Part shown: positions 1-8,839 of the stretch, piece by piece
Position numbering within the stretch: position 1 is the stretch's first letter
Layout: each line of letters opens with the position of its first letter
NCBI GenBank assembly: GCA_903955385.1
Contig: CAJBNH010000183.1
Coordinates: 25,943-89,942 of the forward strand
Source: an uncultured Myxococcales bacterium
GTDB lineage: Bacteria; Myxococcota_A; UBA9042
DNA length: 64,000 nucleotides
Reading direction: 5' to 3'
The notes under the pieces: model-generated
The model's database searches: none
The model's input: only the letters and a program-made list of their open reading frames with translations
What the model was told of the DNA's origin: nothing
Translations under genes and position numbers: made by a program

Positions 1-1395
1 GCCCTGTACGCGGCCGAGGTCCAGGTGCCCGAAGGGATGATGCCCGCCCGGGATTCCCGTGGCCTGACCCCGGGAGACCGTGCGTTCTCGGTTGTCTTCA
101 CGGTCATGCTGATTGCGGCCGCGGTGCTGATCCTGCTGGCTGAGGTGTTCGCTCAGCCGCTGGTCGCCGCCCTGTTCCACGGCTTCACGCCGGAGCAGAT
201 CGCGCGCACAACCTACCTGACGCGCATCGTGCTGCCCGCGCAATTGTTCTTTCTGTGCGGAGGGTTGGTGCAGGCCACGCTGCTCGCCCGGCAGAACTTC
301 ACGGCGATGGCGCTGACGCCCCTGTTCTACAACGCCGGCATCATCGTGGGCGGCTTGGTGGGCAGTCAGGCGGGCCAGATCGAGGGCTTCAGTTGGGGCG
401 CCCTGGTCGGTGCCGCGGTGGGCGGTTTCGCAGTGCCGGTGTGGTCGGCGCTTGGCAAACTCCGGTATCGCTTCGCATTTCACCCCACCGACCGCGAAGT
501 GCGCGCCTTTCTTTGGACGGCCCTGCCGCTGATGGTGGGGGTGAGCCTGACGACCATCGACGAGTGGCTAGGCCGCTACTTCGGCTCGCAGCTGGCCGCG
601 GGCACCATCTCGTGGCTGGCCATGGCACGGCGCGTGATGCTGGTGCCGATCGGGCTGCTGGGCGCCGCGGCGGGGCAGGCGACCGGTGCCTTCATTGCCA
701 AGCTGTACGCAGAGAAGCGCCACGACGAGCTGGCCGAGCTGCTGGCCAAGTCGGTGGCCGCCGTGGTCGGGCTCTCGCTGTTGCTGTCCGCCTTTCTGAT
801 CGCGATGCCCGACGCCGTGATCGGCATCCTGTTCGAGTACGGGCGCTTCAAGCAGACCGACACCCTGCGCTCGGCCGCCGCCCTGGTGCCTCTGGCCGTG
901 GGCATCGCCGCGTGGGGGGCGCAGGCGGTCCTGGCGCGCGCGTTCTACGGCACGGGCGACACCTGGCGGCCGATGATCGCGACGTCGGTCGTGACGGTGG
1001 CCGTGCTGCCGCTGTACCAGTTTCTCGCGCTGCACCAGTCGTTCGTGGATCCGCTGGTCGGTCTGGCGCTGGCCGCCACGCTGGGCATGTTCCTGCAAGT
1101 GGTGGTGCTGGTGGTCGTGGCCCGCGAGCGGCTGGGCCTGCACCTGCGGCCCCTGCTGACGGGCATCGGGCGCGCCCTGGCGGTGGCGACGTGCGCCGGG
1201 CTGGCGGCGTGGGCCGTCGATGTGTGGAGTGAGCAAGCGGCCTTCCTGGCGGCCGGCAAGCTGCGCTACCTGGGCCGACTGGCGATGTCGGGGTGCGCAT
1301 GGGCAGTGGTCGGGCTGCTGCTGGGCGCGTGGTGGCGGATGCCGGGGATGCCGCGACAGGTCCAGGGGCTGCTGCGTCGGCTGGGCCGAGCCTGA
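1..1395 (+). CDS. murJ: Lipid II flippase MurJ, 3' part (5' end outside window)
   Basis: The reading frame is open from base 1 and ends at TGA 1393-1395, giving 464 codons, so roughly the first 60 residues of a usual 510-525 residue MurJ are missing. The product is a polytopic membrane protein of the MVF/MATE-like flippase superfamily. Visible family features are the segment ATLLARQNFTAMALTPLFYN and the later GTGDTWRPM region, where MurJ proteins carry a conserved Y-x-x-x-D-T-x-x-P. MurJ moves lipid II across the inner membrane for peptidoglycan synthesis. The internal GTG at 25 is not a likely true start, because the frame and the family similarity continue upstream of it. The C-terminus ends in a short Arg-rich tail. 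Confidence in the family is high; which paralogue cannot be told from this fragment. Confidence 0.9.
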   Translation, partial: ALYAAEVQVPEGMMPARDSRGLTPGDRAFSVVFTVMLIAAAVLILLAEVFAQPLVAALFHGFTPEQIARTTYLTRIVLPAQLFFLCGGLVQATLLARQNFTAMALTPLFYNAGIIVGGLVGSQAGQIEGFSWGALVGAAVGGFAVPVWSALGKLRYRFAFHPTDREVRAFLWTALPLMVGVSLTTIDEWLGRYFGSQLAAGTISWLAMARRVMLVPIGLLGAAAGQATGAFIAKLYAEKRHDELAELLAKSVAAVVGLSLLLSAFLIAMPDAVIGILFEYGRFKQTDTLRSAAALVPLAVGIAAWGAQAVLARAFYGTGDTWRPMIATSVVTVAVLPLYQFLALHQSFVDPLVGLALAATLGMFLQVVVLVVVARERLGLHLRPLLTGIGRALAVATCAGLAAWAVDVWSEQAAFLAAGKLRYLGRLAMSGCAWAVVGLLLGAWWRMPGMPRQVQGLLRRLGRA

Positions 1396-1415
1396 TTTCC
1401 CGAGAAAACCGCGCA

Positions 1416-1429
1416 ACTCGTCGGCGAGT
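1416..1429 (+). terminator. Small hairpin after murJ
   Basis: A 5-bp perfect stem ACTCG/CGAGT with a TCGG loop lies 21 nt after the murJ stop and is followed by CATTTCC. It could be a weak terminator or an RNA 3'-end stabiliser. The stem is short and there is no clear T tract. Confidence 0.25.
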
Positions 1430-1482
1430 CATTTCCGCGCCCATGCGGTGAAGCTGCTGAAAAAGATGAGGATTCTTCGCGC

Positions 1483-1511
1483 TTGCATGCGCTGGCCGGG
1501 AACGGTACGTT
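1483..1511 (+). promoter_or_regulatory. Putative sigma-70 type promoter for the beta-propeller lipoprotein
   Basis: TTGCAT (1483-1488), a 17-bp spacer, then TACGTT (1506-1511). The predicted transcription start near 1518 leaves a leader of about 38 nt before the ATG at 1556. The spacing is right; the -10 box is only a moderate match. Confidence 0.4.
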
Positions 1512-1555
1512 GCTGTCCAACCGCCCAACGTGGCCGGCCGGAATTGGAGTTCACC

Positions 1556-2932
1556 ATGCCTCTGCTGCGGCTCACCTTCACGTTGTCCCTGCTGCTTGCT
1601 CTGGTTCTTCCGCTTGCCGCCTGCGGTGGCGACGACGTGTGCACAGAGCACGGTGCCGTCACGGTCTGCGGTGACTTCGGCGAGCCGCTGTACGTGGCCC
1701 AGCTGGGCGGCGCGACGCAGTGGCCCCCAGTCGCCGTCGAAACCGGTCGGCTGTTGGTGGCGCGCGGCACCACACTGGTCGAGATCGATGCCAAGGGCAC
1801 GGTGCACACGCTGCAGCAGGTCGGCGAGACGCTGACGGCACCTTCGACCGACGGCAAAGGCACGATCTTCGGCGTCAGCTCTGGCGCCAACGGCGCGACG
1901 GTGCGCTCTTGGACGGGGATGGAGACGGCGACCCCCGGCTGGACGCGTTCCCTGCCCGGCACCGCCCTCGGCTCTCCGCCGTCGGTCAGCGACGGTCAGG
2001 TGTATGCGGCAGTGCGCGAGGGCAACGGCCACGGCACGCTGTACACCATCGGCCGTGAGGATGGCGCAATCCTGCGTGTTCGCGAGGGTTCTTCCCAGGC
2101 GGCCGTCGTGCCCGACGGCACGCTGCGCTACCTGACGACCCCCAACGGCACGGACGGCTTCGCCGGTGCGCCCATTTACGCGAGTCTGGTCGCTGAGCAT
2201 CCCGACGGCAGCGTGGCTTGGACCGTCGCGGAGCCGCAGGGCATCGTGGACTTCGCCCCCGGACCCAACGGCGACACGTTCTACGTCACCGGTGGTGTCC
2301 ACGTGCTCAAGCGCGTCACGGGTCTGGGTCAGGTCGCGTGGTCGTTCAACCCGCCGTGCGCGAACTGCACCGTTGCTGCCGCACCGACCGTCAGCGAAGA
2401 CGTCGTCTACTTCCCGGTGTGGGAGGAGCACCAGCAGGAGTTCATCGACCCCCTGTTCGCCCTGAACATTGCCGACGGCTCGCAGCGCTGGGTGTACGAC
2501 GGCTTCTCCAGCCGATCGAACAGCTTCTCGCCCGGCAAGCTTCTGAATCCCTTTGGCTTTACTCAGGCACCGGTCAGCACCACCGACGTCAAGCACCACC
2601 CCGCCGGTCGCCCGGTGATGGCGCAGGACGGCACGCTGTACGTCTCGACCGACGGCTCCGTCGCCGCGTTGGACAAGAACGGCTACATGATTGGTCTGGC
2701 GATGTACGACGCCACGGCGGGAGAAGTGATGCTCGAGGCGCACTTGGGCGATGCGGCAACCAGCTGGATCAACCCCGGCATCCGCCCGTCTCCCGTGCTG
2801 GGTCCCGACGGCACGCTGTACGTGTGGGACGGCGTCGCCGTGCACGCGTTCGCTACCGGCCGCAAGGCAGAGACCTCAGCGTGGATCGCGCCCTTCGGCG
2901 GCCCGGACAACGCCGGTCGCGTCCCGAAGTAG
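1556..2932 (+). CDS. Lipoprotein with PQQ-like beta-propeller repeats
   Basis: 458 residues. I chose the ATG at 1556 because it follows GGAG and begins a clear lipoprotein signal: Arg/Leu-rich start, long Leu/Ala core and lipobox LAAC with the lipidated Cys at residue 23. The mature part carries repeats ending in patterns such as PDGTLYVWDG and QDGTLYVSTDG followed by Ala-Leu/Ala-Phe strands, typical of PQQ-like or WD-type beta-propeller blades (BamB-like fold). A likely role is a periplasmic or outer-membrane scaffold. No enzyme residues were recognised, and I do not claim it is BamB, because no der/engA or hisS neighbours are present. It is transcribed on its own between murJ and another lipoprotein. 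Confidence 0.8.
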   Translation: MPLLRLTFTLSLLLALVLPLAACGGDDVCTEHGAVTVCGDFGEPLYVAQLGGATQWPPVAVETGRLLVARGTTLVEIDAKGTVHTLQQVGETLTAPSTDGKGTIFGVSSGANGATVRSWTGMETATPGWTRSLPGTALGSPPSVSDGQVYAAVREGNGHGTLYTIGREDGAILRVREGSSQAAVVPDGTLRYLTTPNGTDGFAGAPIYASLVAEHPDGSVAWTVAEPQGIVDFAPGPNGDTFYVTGGVHVLKRVTGLGQVAWSFNPPCANCTVAAAPTVSEDVVYFPVWEEHQQEFIDPLFALNIADGSQRWVYDGFSSRSNSFSPGKLLNPFGFTQAPVSTTDVKHHPAGRPVMAQDGTLYVSTDGSVAALDKNGYMIGLAMYDATAGEVMLEAHLGDAATSWINPGIRPSPVLGPDGTLYVWDGVAVHAFATGRKAETSAWIAPFGGPDNAGRVPK

Positions 2933-2988
2933 CGGTTGCGGCCCCTGCGCCAATTCGCCAGCTCTTCTCGTGTGGACGGCGGGTTGCA

Positions 2989-3018
2989 TTGACCCCCGGC
3001 AGAGCCGGTCGCTAGACT
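2989..3018 (+). promoter_or_regulatory. Strong-looking promoter that would give a leaderless mRNA
   Basis: TTGACC (2989-2994), an 18-bp spacer and TAGACT (3013-3018). A start site about 7 nt past the -10 falls at 3025-3026, exactly on the ATG of the next gene, and there is no Shine-Dalgarno-like sequence in between. Confidence 0.55.
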
Positions 3019-3025
3019 GGCCCCC

Positions 3026-3781
3026 ATGCTCGACCCCCAACGCTATCTCGCTCGCGTCGGCCTTGCGGCGGCGGCCATGGCGCTTGTCGTCGGCTGCCGG
3101 ACGTCGTCGCAGGTTGTCGAGGCTTCGCCGGATGATCCGGGTTTCCAAGGGTTGCGCTATCCGGCGCCTGAACCCTCGTCTCCTTCGGACCGCCTGCCCC
3201 CTCCGCCCACGCCGGGCGAGGGGATGGTCGAGGCTGCCCCTGCGCCGCCGGGTGTCGCCGCCCCCGACGAAGGCTTGGCCGAGGCCGTGCAGAACGCCGC
3301 CGTCCGCGACCAGGAGACTGAGCGGCTGGCAAGAGGCTACTTCGTGCTGGTCGAGGCGCTGTACCGCATGAGCTCGGCGCGGTCAGCCACCGACGGAGAG
3401 ACGTACGACCCCCTGCCGCTGTCGCGCCTGCACGCTGATTTGGTCAACGAATTGAACGATCTGGCGCGGCGAGCGGCCGTTCTGCAGGCCCGGTACCTCG
3501 AGATCGCCACGCAGCAGTCGATCGACCTTGCCGGCGACGACGAAGCCCCCGGCCGCGCGGGCAGGGTTCGCTTCTACTTTCGCATGACGACGTGCGTTCG
3601 CCGCGACACCGAGGACCGCGCCAGCGACGGAGAGCGGCACCTGAAGTCCGTGGCATCCGGTGTCGGGGACGACCCGCCCGCCAGTCCGGCACAGACCGTC
3701 AAGCGACATGCCAACGATCTCAAGCGATTGGCTCACACGCTGGAGTGCTCCCGCTTGGTTTCCCGGTCGCTGGGGCACTGA
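3026..3781 (+). CDS. Small lipoprotein of unknown function
   Basis: 251 residues. The signal peptide has an Ala/Leu core and lipobox VVGC with Cys24. After the lipidated Cys comes a Pro-rich spacer (about residues 50-85, many Pro-Pro pairs) and then a helical, charged C-terminal half with Leu/Arg heptad-like spacing. Two further Cys lie near residues 192 and 242 and could form a disulfide. I recognise no family. The gene sits directly before mutM with only 37 nt between them, so both may share the transcript starting at 3025. The start is fixed by the signal peptide and by the promoter immediately upstream, which would place the ATG at the 5' end of the mRNA. Confidence 0.7.
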   Translation: MLDPQRYLARVGLAAAAMALVVGCRTSSQVVEASPDDPGFQGLRYPAPEPSSPSDRLPPPPTPGEGMVEAAPAPPGVAAPDEGLAEAVQNAAVRDQETERLARGYFVLVEALYRMSSARSATDGETYDPLPLSRLHADLVNELNDLARRAAVLQARYLEIATQQSIDLAGDDEAPGRAGRVRFYFRMTTCVRRDTEDRASDGERHLKSVASGVGDDPPASPAQTVKRHANDLKRLAHTLECSRLVSRSLGH

Positions 3782-3818
3782 CCTTCCGTATCCCGCTGCA
3801 TCGAGAGAACCGCAAGCC

Positions 3819-4673
3819 ATGCCCGAACTTCCCGAAGTCGAGACCGTTCGCCGTCATCTGGCCGCGTGCCTGCCCGACCAGCGCATCGTGGGAGTCGACC
3901 TGCGGCGTGAGGACTTGCGGTATCCCATTCCGGTGCGCGAGGTGCAGTCCCTGGTCGGTGCGACCCTGCACGACGTCCGGCGTCGGGCCAAGTACCTGCT
4001 GCTGGACGCGAAACTGCCGCGCGGGCTGCCGCGGGTGGTGCTGGTGCATCTGGGCATGAGTGGGCGGCTGTTTCACGAGGTTGGCGAGCCACCAGAGTGG
4101 CGTTTGCACGAGCATTTCCGCTTCCGCCTGACGGGCGACCACGGCCCGAGTGTCCTTCGGTACGTCGATCCGCGGCGCTTTGGCGCGCTGGACGTGATGC
4201 TGGCGCGCGACGAACCGACGCACCCGCTGCTTGCGTCGCTGGGGCCAGAGCCGCTGGACGACCTGACGGCAGCCGGTCTGGCGCAGCAGGCAGAGACCTG
4301 TCGCATCGCGGTCAAGGCCTTCCTGATGGACAGCCGGCGGGTCGTGGGCGTGGGCAACATCTACGCGAGCGAGGCGTGTTTCCACGCCGGCGTGCACCCG
4401 CTGCGCCCGGCTTGCAGCCTGAGTCTGGCGGAGTGGCAGCGCGTGGTGGTCGGCGTGCGCGAGGTGCTTTGGGCTGCCATCCGTGCGGGGGGCTCGACGC
4501 TGCGCGACTTCGTGGGCGGCGACTCGATGCCGGGCTCGTACCAACAGGAATTCGCCGTCTACGGGCAAGCGGGCGCGCCTTGTCGCCGCTGTCCGCCGTG
4601 CAACCATGCCGTGGTCGAGCGGGTGGTGTTGGGAACGCGGGCGACATACTTCTGCGAGGGCTGCCAGAAGTAG
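3819..4673 (+). CDS. mutM: Formamidopyrimidine-DNA glycosylase (Fpg/MutM)
   Basis: 284 residues, the normal length. The start is fixed by the mature N-terminus MPELPEVET: Pro2 is the catalytic Schiff-base nucleophile and Glu3 the acid. The essential Lys lies in the RRRAKYLLL segment near residue 57-58, and the central domain contains GVGNIYASEA. The C-terminal zinc finger of the C-x2-C-x16-C-x2-C type is visible as CRRC...CEGC, ending in the usual CQK. The enzyme removes 8-oxoguanine and formamidopyrimidines from DNA and nicks by beta/delta elimination. It follows the small lipoprotein gene closely and ends 9 bp before a convergent membrane-protein gene. Confidence 0.97.
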   Translation: MPELPEVETVRRHLAACLPDQRIVGVDLRREDLRYPIPVREVQSLVGATLHDVRRRAKYLLLDAKLPRGLPRVVLVHLGMSGRLFHEVGEPPEWRLHEHFRFRLTGDHGPSVLRYVDPRRFGALDVMLARDEPTHPLLASLGPEPLDDLTAAGLAQQAETCRIAVKAFLMDSRRVVGVGNIYASEACFHAGVHPLRPACSLSLAEWQRVVVGVREVLWAAIRAGGSTLRDFVGGDSMPGSYQQEFAVYGQAGAPCRRCPPCNHAVVERVVLGTRATYFCEGCQK

Positions 4674-4682
4674 CCGGTCGGA

Positions 4683-4991
4683 TCAGCGCGGTGGCGGATC
4701 CGGGCGTCGCTGGTCCGGCGGTGTCGGCTGGCCGAGTTCGCCCGCCTTGTCCTTGTACTCCACAGCCTTGTCCTTGAGTTCCCCGGCCTTGTGCTGCATG
4801 TCGGCGGCGGCTTCCTTGGCCTGGTCGACCGCCTTGTCGTCCAACAGCAGCACCATCGCGCCCAGCGCCAGCAGCGTGCACAGCAGGGCCACGATCAGGT
4901 GCTTGGTGGCCTTGAACAGTAGCCAGCCAGCGACAATGATCACGATTGCGATCGCGAGGTTGCGCGGGGTCAGGTAGGTGGTCCAGTGCAT
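4683..4991 (-). CDS. Small two-helix membrane protein with amphipathic tail
   Basis: 102 residues. Two hydrophobic segments (about 12-28 and 33-51) are followed by a charged, Ala/Lys/Asp/Glu-rich amphipathic helix with repeated K-A-x-E-x-K-D-K motifs resembling LEA or apolipophorin-like repeats, and a Pro/Arg tail. It starts 24 nt after the pgi stop on the same strand, so it is probably co-transcribed with pgi. Function unknown. Composition and codon use match the neighbours, and the ATG at 4991 is the only good start. Confidence 0.6.
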   Translation of the reverse strand: MHWTTYLTPRNLAIAIVIIVAGWLLFKATKHLIVALLCTLLALGAMVLLLDDKAVDQAKEAAADMQHKAGELKDKAVEYKDKAGELGQPTPPDQRRPDPPPR

Positions 4992-5015
4992 GGGCGGCTC
5001 CGGGGTTCGGCGGGG

Positions 5016-6656
5016 TCAGGCTTGGGGGGAAGGCACCAACTCGGCGACCACGACGGGCTTGCCGCGCTGCATCAGCACCGTCACATCGCCCTGAGCTTGC
5101 GCTTGCACCAGCCGGGCAAACCCAAAATCAGCTTGCGGAATGGCGATATCCGCAACGTCGGTGCGCCCCGCGTCGGTGACCACGACAAACAGCCCGCGCG
5201 GCACGCCACCCTTGTGGAACTGGCCGGTCGAGTGCAGATAGCGCGGTCCGACCTGCACGACCACGGCCGCTTCCGTGCGCGCTTGCAGCGCCTGACGCAG
5301 GGCCTCGAGCCGTTGCAGGTTGCCCTGCGTCGGTGCCAGCCACGCCAGCACGGCCAAGTAGTCGTCGGTGGGCAAACTCGCCAGCTCTTGCGACAGGGCG
5401 CCGGGCAGCTCGTTCAATGACGCGATTCGCAGTCGGCGGGTGGGCTCTACCGGCACCAGCTGGCCCCCCAGAATCGCGGCGGTCGCGGTCTTGGCAGACG
5501 TGACGTCGGGCTCGTCGAACGGATTGATGCCCAGCAGCCAGCCGGCCACCGTCGTGGCGAACTCCCAGCGCACGACCTCGGTCCACAGGTCCGCGACCTC
5601 CGGCATCACCTCGGCCGATTGGGGGATGCCCGCGGCCGTGGCCCGCAGCAGGAACTCCTCGTCGGGCTTGGCGAATGTCGTCAGTCCGACCACTACGGCG
5701 TGGGCCAACCGCTGCTCCAGGTGCGCGCCAGCGCCCTCGACGCCGCCCAACACGGGCAGGACCCCGGTGCCCAGCTTGCCCGTCGACTCACCGACCAACT
5801 GTTCGATCCAACTGCCGAATCCCTTGACATCCTTGCCCAATGCCAGCCGCATCTGCCAACGACCGGTCTGCTGCGCGGCGGCCAGAAACGCGCCCAGACG
5901 TGCCCCCGGATTCAGACGCGGGTCCTCTTCACGGCACTCCGTCAGCATCGCATCGACCCGGTCCAATGCATCCTGCAGGGCCACACCCGCCAGCGCTGCC
6001 GGCACCAGACCGAACAGACTGGCCGCCGAAAACCGACCGCCGATGTCGGCCGGATTCAGGAACACCTCGCGGAAGCCCTGCGCGCGCGCCACAGACTCCA
6101 GCCCCGAACCTGCGTCCGTGATGGCGACGAAGTGGTTGCCGTCGTCGAAGGCGTGTCGCAACGCCTTGTACGCACTGAGGGTTTCGAGCGTGCCGCCTGA
6201 CTTTGTCGCGACAACGAACAAGGTCTTGCCCTCGCGGCACCACGTGATCCAGTCGGCGATGGCTTCGGGATGCGTGCTGTCGCACACGCGAATCGGCAGA
6301 CCCCGCTTGCCTCGCAGGTGACGCCCCACGACCTCGGGCCATAGGCTGGAACCGCCCATGCCGACCACCAACACGCGGTCGTAGCCCTGCCGCTCGACGA
6401 CCCGTGCCAGCACGGCCAGACGTTCGACCTGATCGCGCATCGTCTGGACCGAGAACAGCCAGCCCAGTCGGTTTCGCACCGCGCGGGCGACCGCCGGGTC
6501 CTCGCTGAACAGGGCGCCATCGCGCTGCCAGATGCGCACGATGGCTTTGGCCTGGTCCAGCTTGTCCAGATGCTGCTCCACCAGACGGTCCAAGTCGGTC
6601 AGGTCGTCGCGCACGGGACCGGAAGTCTCTGCATCCAGTAGTAATTCGGTCGCCAT
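5016..6656 (-). CDS. pgi: Glucose-6-phosphate isomerase
   Basis: 546 residues from the ATG at 6656, which has AGGAG about 8 nt upstream. SIS-fold phosphosugar motifs are present: GMGGSSLWPEV in the first SIS domain and VVATKSGGTLET, the sugar-phosphate binding loop. FSAASLFGLVPAAL and NPFDEPDV follow. It interconverts glucose-6-phosphate and fructose-6-phosphate in glycolysis/gluconeogenesis. The style (DKLDQAKAIVRIW near the start and a C-terminal segment beginning ADFGFARLVQAQAQGDV) looks like the isomerase module usually found fused to transaldolase in bifunctional proteins; here it stands alone, and that comparison is from memory. A small membrane protein follows in the same direction. 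Confidence 0.92.
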   Translation of the reverse strand: MATELLLDAETSGPVRDDLTDLDRLVEQHLDKLDQAKAIVRIWQRDGALFSEDPAVARAVRNRLGWLFSVQTMRDQVERLAVLARVVERQGYDRVLVVGMGGSSLWPEVVGRHLRGKRGLPIRVCDSTHPEAIADWITWCREGKTLFVVATKSGGTLETLSAYKALRHAFDDGNHFVAITDAGSGLESVARAQGFREVFLNPADIGGRFSAASLFGLVPAALAGVALQDALDRVDAMLTECREEDPRLNPGARLGAFLAAAQQTGRWQMRLALGKDVKGFGSWIEQLVGESTGKLGTGVLPVLGGVEGAGAHLEQRLAHAVVVGLTTFAKPDEEFLLRATAAGIPQSAEVMPEVADLWTEVVRWEFATTVAGWLLGINPFDEPDVTSAKTATAAILGGQLVPVEPTRRLRIASLNELPGALSQELASLPTDDYLAVLAWLAPTQGNLQRLEALRQALQARTEAAVVVQVGPRYLHSTGQFHKGGVPRGLFVVVTDAGRTDVADIAIPQADFGFARLVQAQAQGDVTVLMQRGKPVVVAELVPSPQA

Positions 6657-6721
6657 GTGGGGGCTCCTGTCTGGGTTCGGGGGCGGTCCGTCGTAGCTTC
6701 GCCGGGGACGGACGGCACACA

Positions 6722-6751
6722 AGCCTACACCGCGCGACCGGTCGGTGTCTG
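6722..6751 (-). promoter_or_regulatory. Possible pgi promoter
   Basis: Read on the minus strand: CAGACA (6751-6746), an 18-bp spacer and TAGGCT (6727-6722), about 59 nt ahead of the predicted pgi leader and start. It matches 4 of 6 bases in the -35 box. The spacer DNA also holds a GC-rich inverted repeat around 6750-6771. Confidence 0.35.
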
Positions 6752-6805
6752 CCCCGTCGGCGGCGGGCAGAGTCACCGACGTCGTCGCGCAAATCCCCGC
6801 GATTC

Positions 6806-6834
6806 TTGATCGTCTGCCGCCCGGGACGTAGCCT
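6806..6834 (+). promoter_or_regulatory. Putative promoter for the ankyrin/RCC1 gene
   Basis: TTGATC (6806-6811), 17-bp spacer, TAGCCT (6829-6834). The predicted start near 6841 gives a leader of about 70 nt to the ATG at 6911, which is preceded by GGGAGGG. Confidence 0.45.
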
Positions 6835-6910
6835 GTTGGGGTCATTTGGCGTGGTCGTTCCGCAGCTTGCGCGTCCGGCCACACGCGTTGTGCCATTCCG
6901 GGGAGGGCCC

Positions 6911-8839
6911 ATGCCAGGTCGCGAGACCCGCGTGTTGCTTCAGTTCGCGGTCGTCGTGTGCGCCGTTGCGTTGGTTCGGTTGCCGAGCGCAAGGGCCGCT
7001 GCTACCGAGATCGACGAGCACGTCGTCTATGAGTTCTTCGATGCGGTGAAGGACGGCGACGTCGCCACGGCAAAGCCGCTGCTCGCCAAGTATCGCAAGC
7101 TCGTGCAGCTCAAGACGGATTTTGACCAGACCGCAACGCACGTCGCTGCCAGTGCCGGCAACGCAGAGATGATGAAGCTGCTGCTGTCCAAGGGAGCGGA
7201 CCCCAACGCGCTGGACGAGTACGGCAAGCCGCCCATCCTGTATTCGGTCGCACAGGCGGACCTGGAGGTGTCGCGCGCGCTGCTGGCCAAGGGAGCCAAG
7301 CTGGTCGGTCCAGCGCGTACGGCTCTGGCGCTGGCGGTGCAGGTCGACTCGCCCCCGCTGATCGGTCTGCTGCTGGCCAAGGGCGCCGCGCCCAACCAGA
7401 CCGACGACGAGGGGTGGACGCCGCTGCATCACGCCGCTTGGGACGGCAAGGCGCCGGCGGTGATGGCGCTGTTGCAGTCGCCGAAGATCGACACCAATGC
7501 CCAGGACTTGGGCGGGGTAACGCCGTTGATGCTTGCCGTGCAGGCCAGTCGGCGCGTGGGGGCAACCTTTCTGACACCCATCCGAGCCATGCTTGCCAAG
7601 GGTGCCCGACCAGAGCTGGCCGCCCAAACCGGGGTGACTGCGGCGCGCATCGTGCTGGCGATGCGGTTGCGCGACGTGGCGCCGCTGTTGGGGACCGCGA
7701 TGGGCAAGTCGCCGCCGACCGATCCGCCGCCAGCCTTGGCCGCGCAGGAAGTCGCGACGGGCGTTGCCCACGGCTGCCTGAGGCTCAGCGACTCGACCGC
7801 TGCGTGCTGGGGCGGCAACGCCTTTCGTCAGGCCGGGCCCTTCGAGGCCAACGTCCTCGACACGCCCGAGGCCGTGCCGGGTCTGGTCGGTGTGGCACAG
7901 GTCGTGACGGGCGGTTTCCACAGCTGTGCCCGTCTCGAGCACGGCCGCGTCGCCTGCTGGGGCAACAACGAGCAGGGGCAGCTGGGTACGGGCAAGCAGT
8001 CGCGTCACATCGCCATGCCGTTCCTGGTGCCGAATGTGACTGACGTGGTCGAGCTGGCCGCCGGTCGCGCCTTCACGTGCGCGCGCACGGCCGCGGGAGA
8101 AGTGAAGTGCTGGGGCGACAGCAGGGCCGGCCAGTGCGGCGTGCCTGAGACCGAAGCCGTGCTGGAGCCCCATCAGGTGCCCAGCGTGTTCAACGCGACG
8201 CTGCTGAGTGCCGGGACGTGGCACGCCTGTGCCGTGCTGGGCAGCGGCAAGACGGTGTGCTGGGGCGACAACAGCCGCGGACAGCTGGGCGAGCCGATGA
8301 TCGAGTCGTCGGCGGCCCCAGTGACCGTTCCCGCCATCGGCGCCGCCAAGGAGCTGGCGTTGGGCGACCGCCACAGCTGCGTGCGCACCGACGACGACAC
8401 GGTCCGCTGTTGGGGCGACAACACCATGGGCCAGGCCGGCTCAGGGAGGCCAGTTCCGCGCTCAGACCGCATGGCAGGCATCACCTCGGTCGTACCGGCG
8501 CCGACTCGAGTCGACGGCTTGGGCAAGGTCGAGGGGTTGTCGGCCGGCGGCGGACATACTTGCGCCCTGAAAGCAGGGGCCGTCTGGTGTTGGGGAGGCT
8601 ACGGCGGCAACGACGCCCGTGCCCCGCAGTCGTCGCCGTGGGTCCAGCACCCTGCCAACGCCAAGGCCATCCGTGTCGGCGGCGTGTTTGCCTGCGCGCT
8701 TACGACGACCGACGCGCAGCCTCTGTGCTGGGGTGCCGAGGGTTCGCTGGGCCTTGGCTTGCAGGGAGAGCGGATTCAGTACGAGCCGACGCCGATGAAG
8801 GTGTGGTTCGTGCGGCCCGAGCCCGTTCCCGACCCGTAG
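6911..8839 (+). CDS. Exported ankyrin-repeat plus RCC1-repeat protein
   Basis: 642 residues from the ATG at 6911 (GGAGG-type ribosome site 5-10 nt upstream). A Sec signal peptide ends near residue 35 (small-residue site after PSARA). Ankyrin repeats cover about 40-275, with TATHVAASAGNAEMMKLLLS and GWTPLHHAAWDGKAP as the clearest copies. From about residue 280 to the end come at least six RCC1/BLIP-II blades of the form H-x-C-A-x-x-x-x-G-x-V-x-C-W-G-x-N-x-x-G-Q-L-G, each with a Cys pair that could form disulfides in the periplasm. Both modules are protein-binding scaffolds. No catalytic residues are seen, and partners and role are unknown. Its stop codon abuts the stop codon of the convergent methyltransferase gene (TAG/CTA at 8837-8842). 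Confidence 0.85.
   Translation: MPGRETRVLLQFAVVVCAVALVRLPSARAAATEIDEHVVYEFFDAVKDGDVATAKPLLAKYRKLVQLKTDFDQTATHVAASAGNAEMMKLLLSKGADPNALDEYGKPPILYSVAQADLEVSRALLAKGAKLVGPARTALALAVQVDSPPLIGLLLAKGAAPNQTDDEGWTPLHHAAWDGKAPAVMALLQSPKIDTNAQDLGGVTPLMLAVQASRRVGATFLTPIRAMLAKGARPELAAQTGVTAARIVLAMRLRDVAPLLGTAMGKSPPTDPPPALAAQEVATGVAHGCLRLSDSTAACWGGNAFRQAGPFEANVLDTPEAVPGLVGVAQVVTGGFHSCARLEHGRVACWGNNEQGQLGTGKQSRHIAMPFLVPNVTDVVELAAGRAFTCARTAAGEVKCWGDSRAGQCGVPETEAVLEPHQVPSVFNATLLSAGTWHACAVLGSGKTVCWGDNSRGQLGEPMIESSAAPVTVPAIGAAKELALGDRHSCVRTDDDTVRCWGDNTMGQAGSGRPVPRSDRMAGITSVVPAPTRVDGLGKVEGLSAGGGHTCALKAGAVWCWGGYGGNDARAPQSSPWVQHPANAKAIRVGGVFACALTTTDAQPLCWGAEGSLGLGLQGERIQYEPTPMKVWFVRPEPVPDP

Noticed and set aside
6750..6771. 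GC-rich inverted repeat as an operator upstream of pgi
   Set aside because: GC-rich palindromes of this size are expected by chance in this composition and the position upstream of the candidate promoter is not telling.
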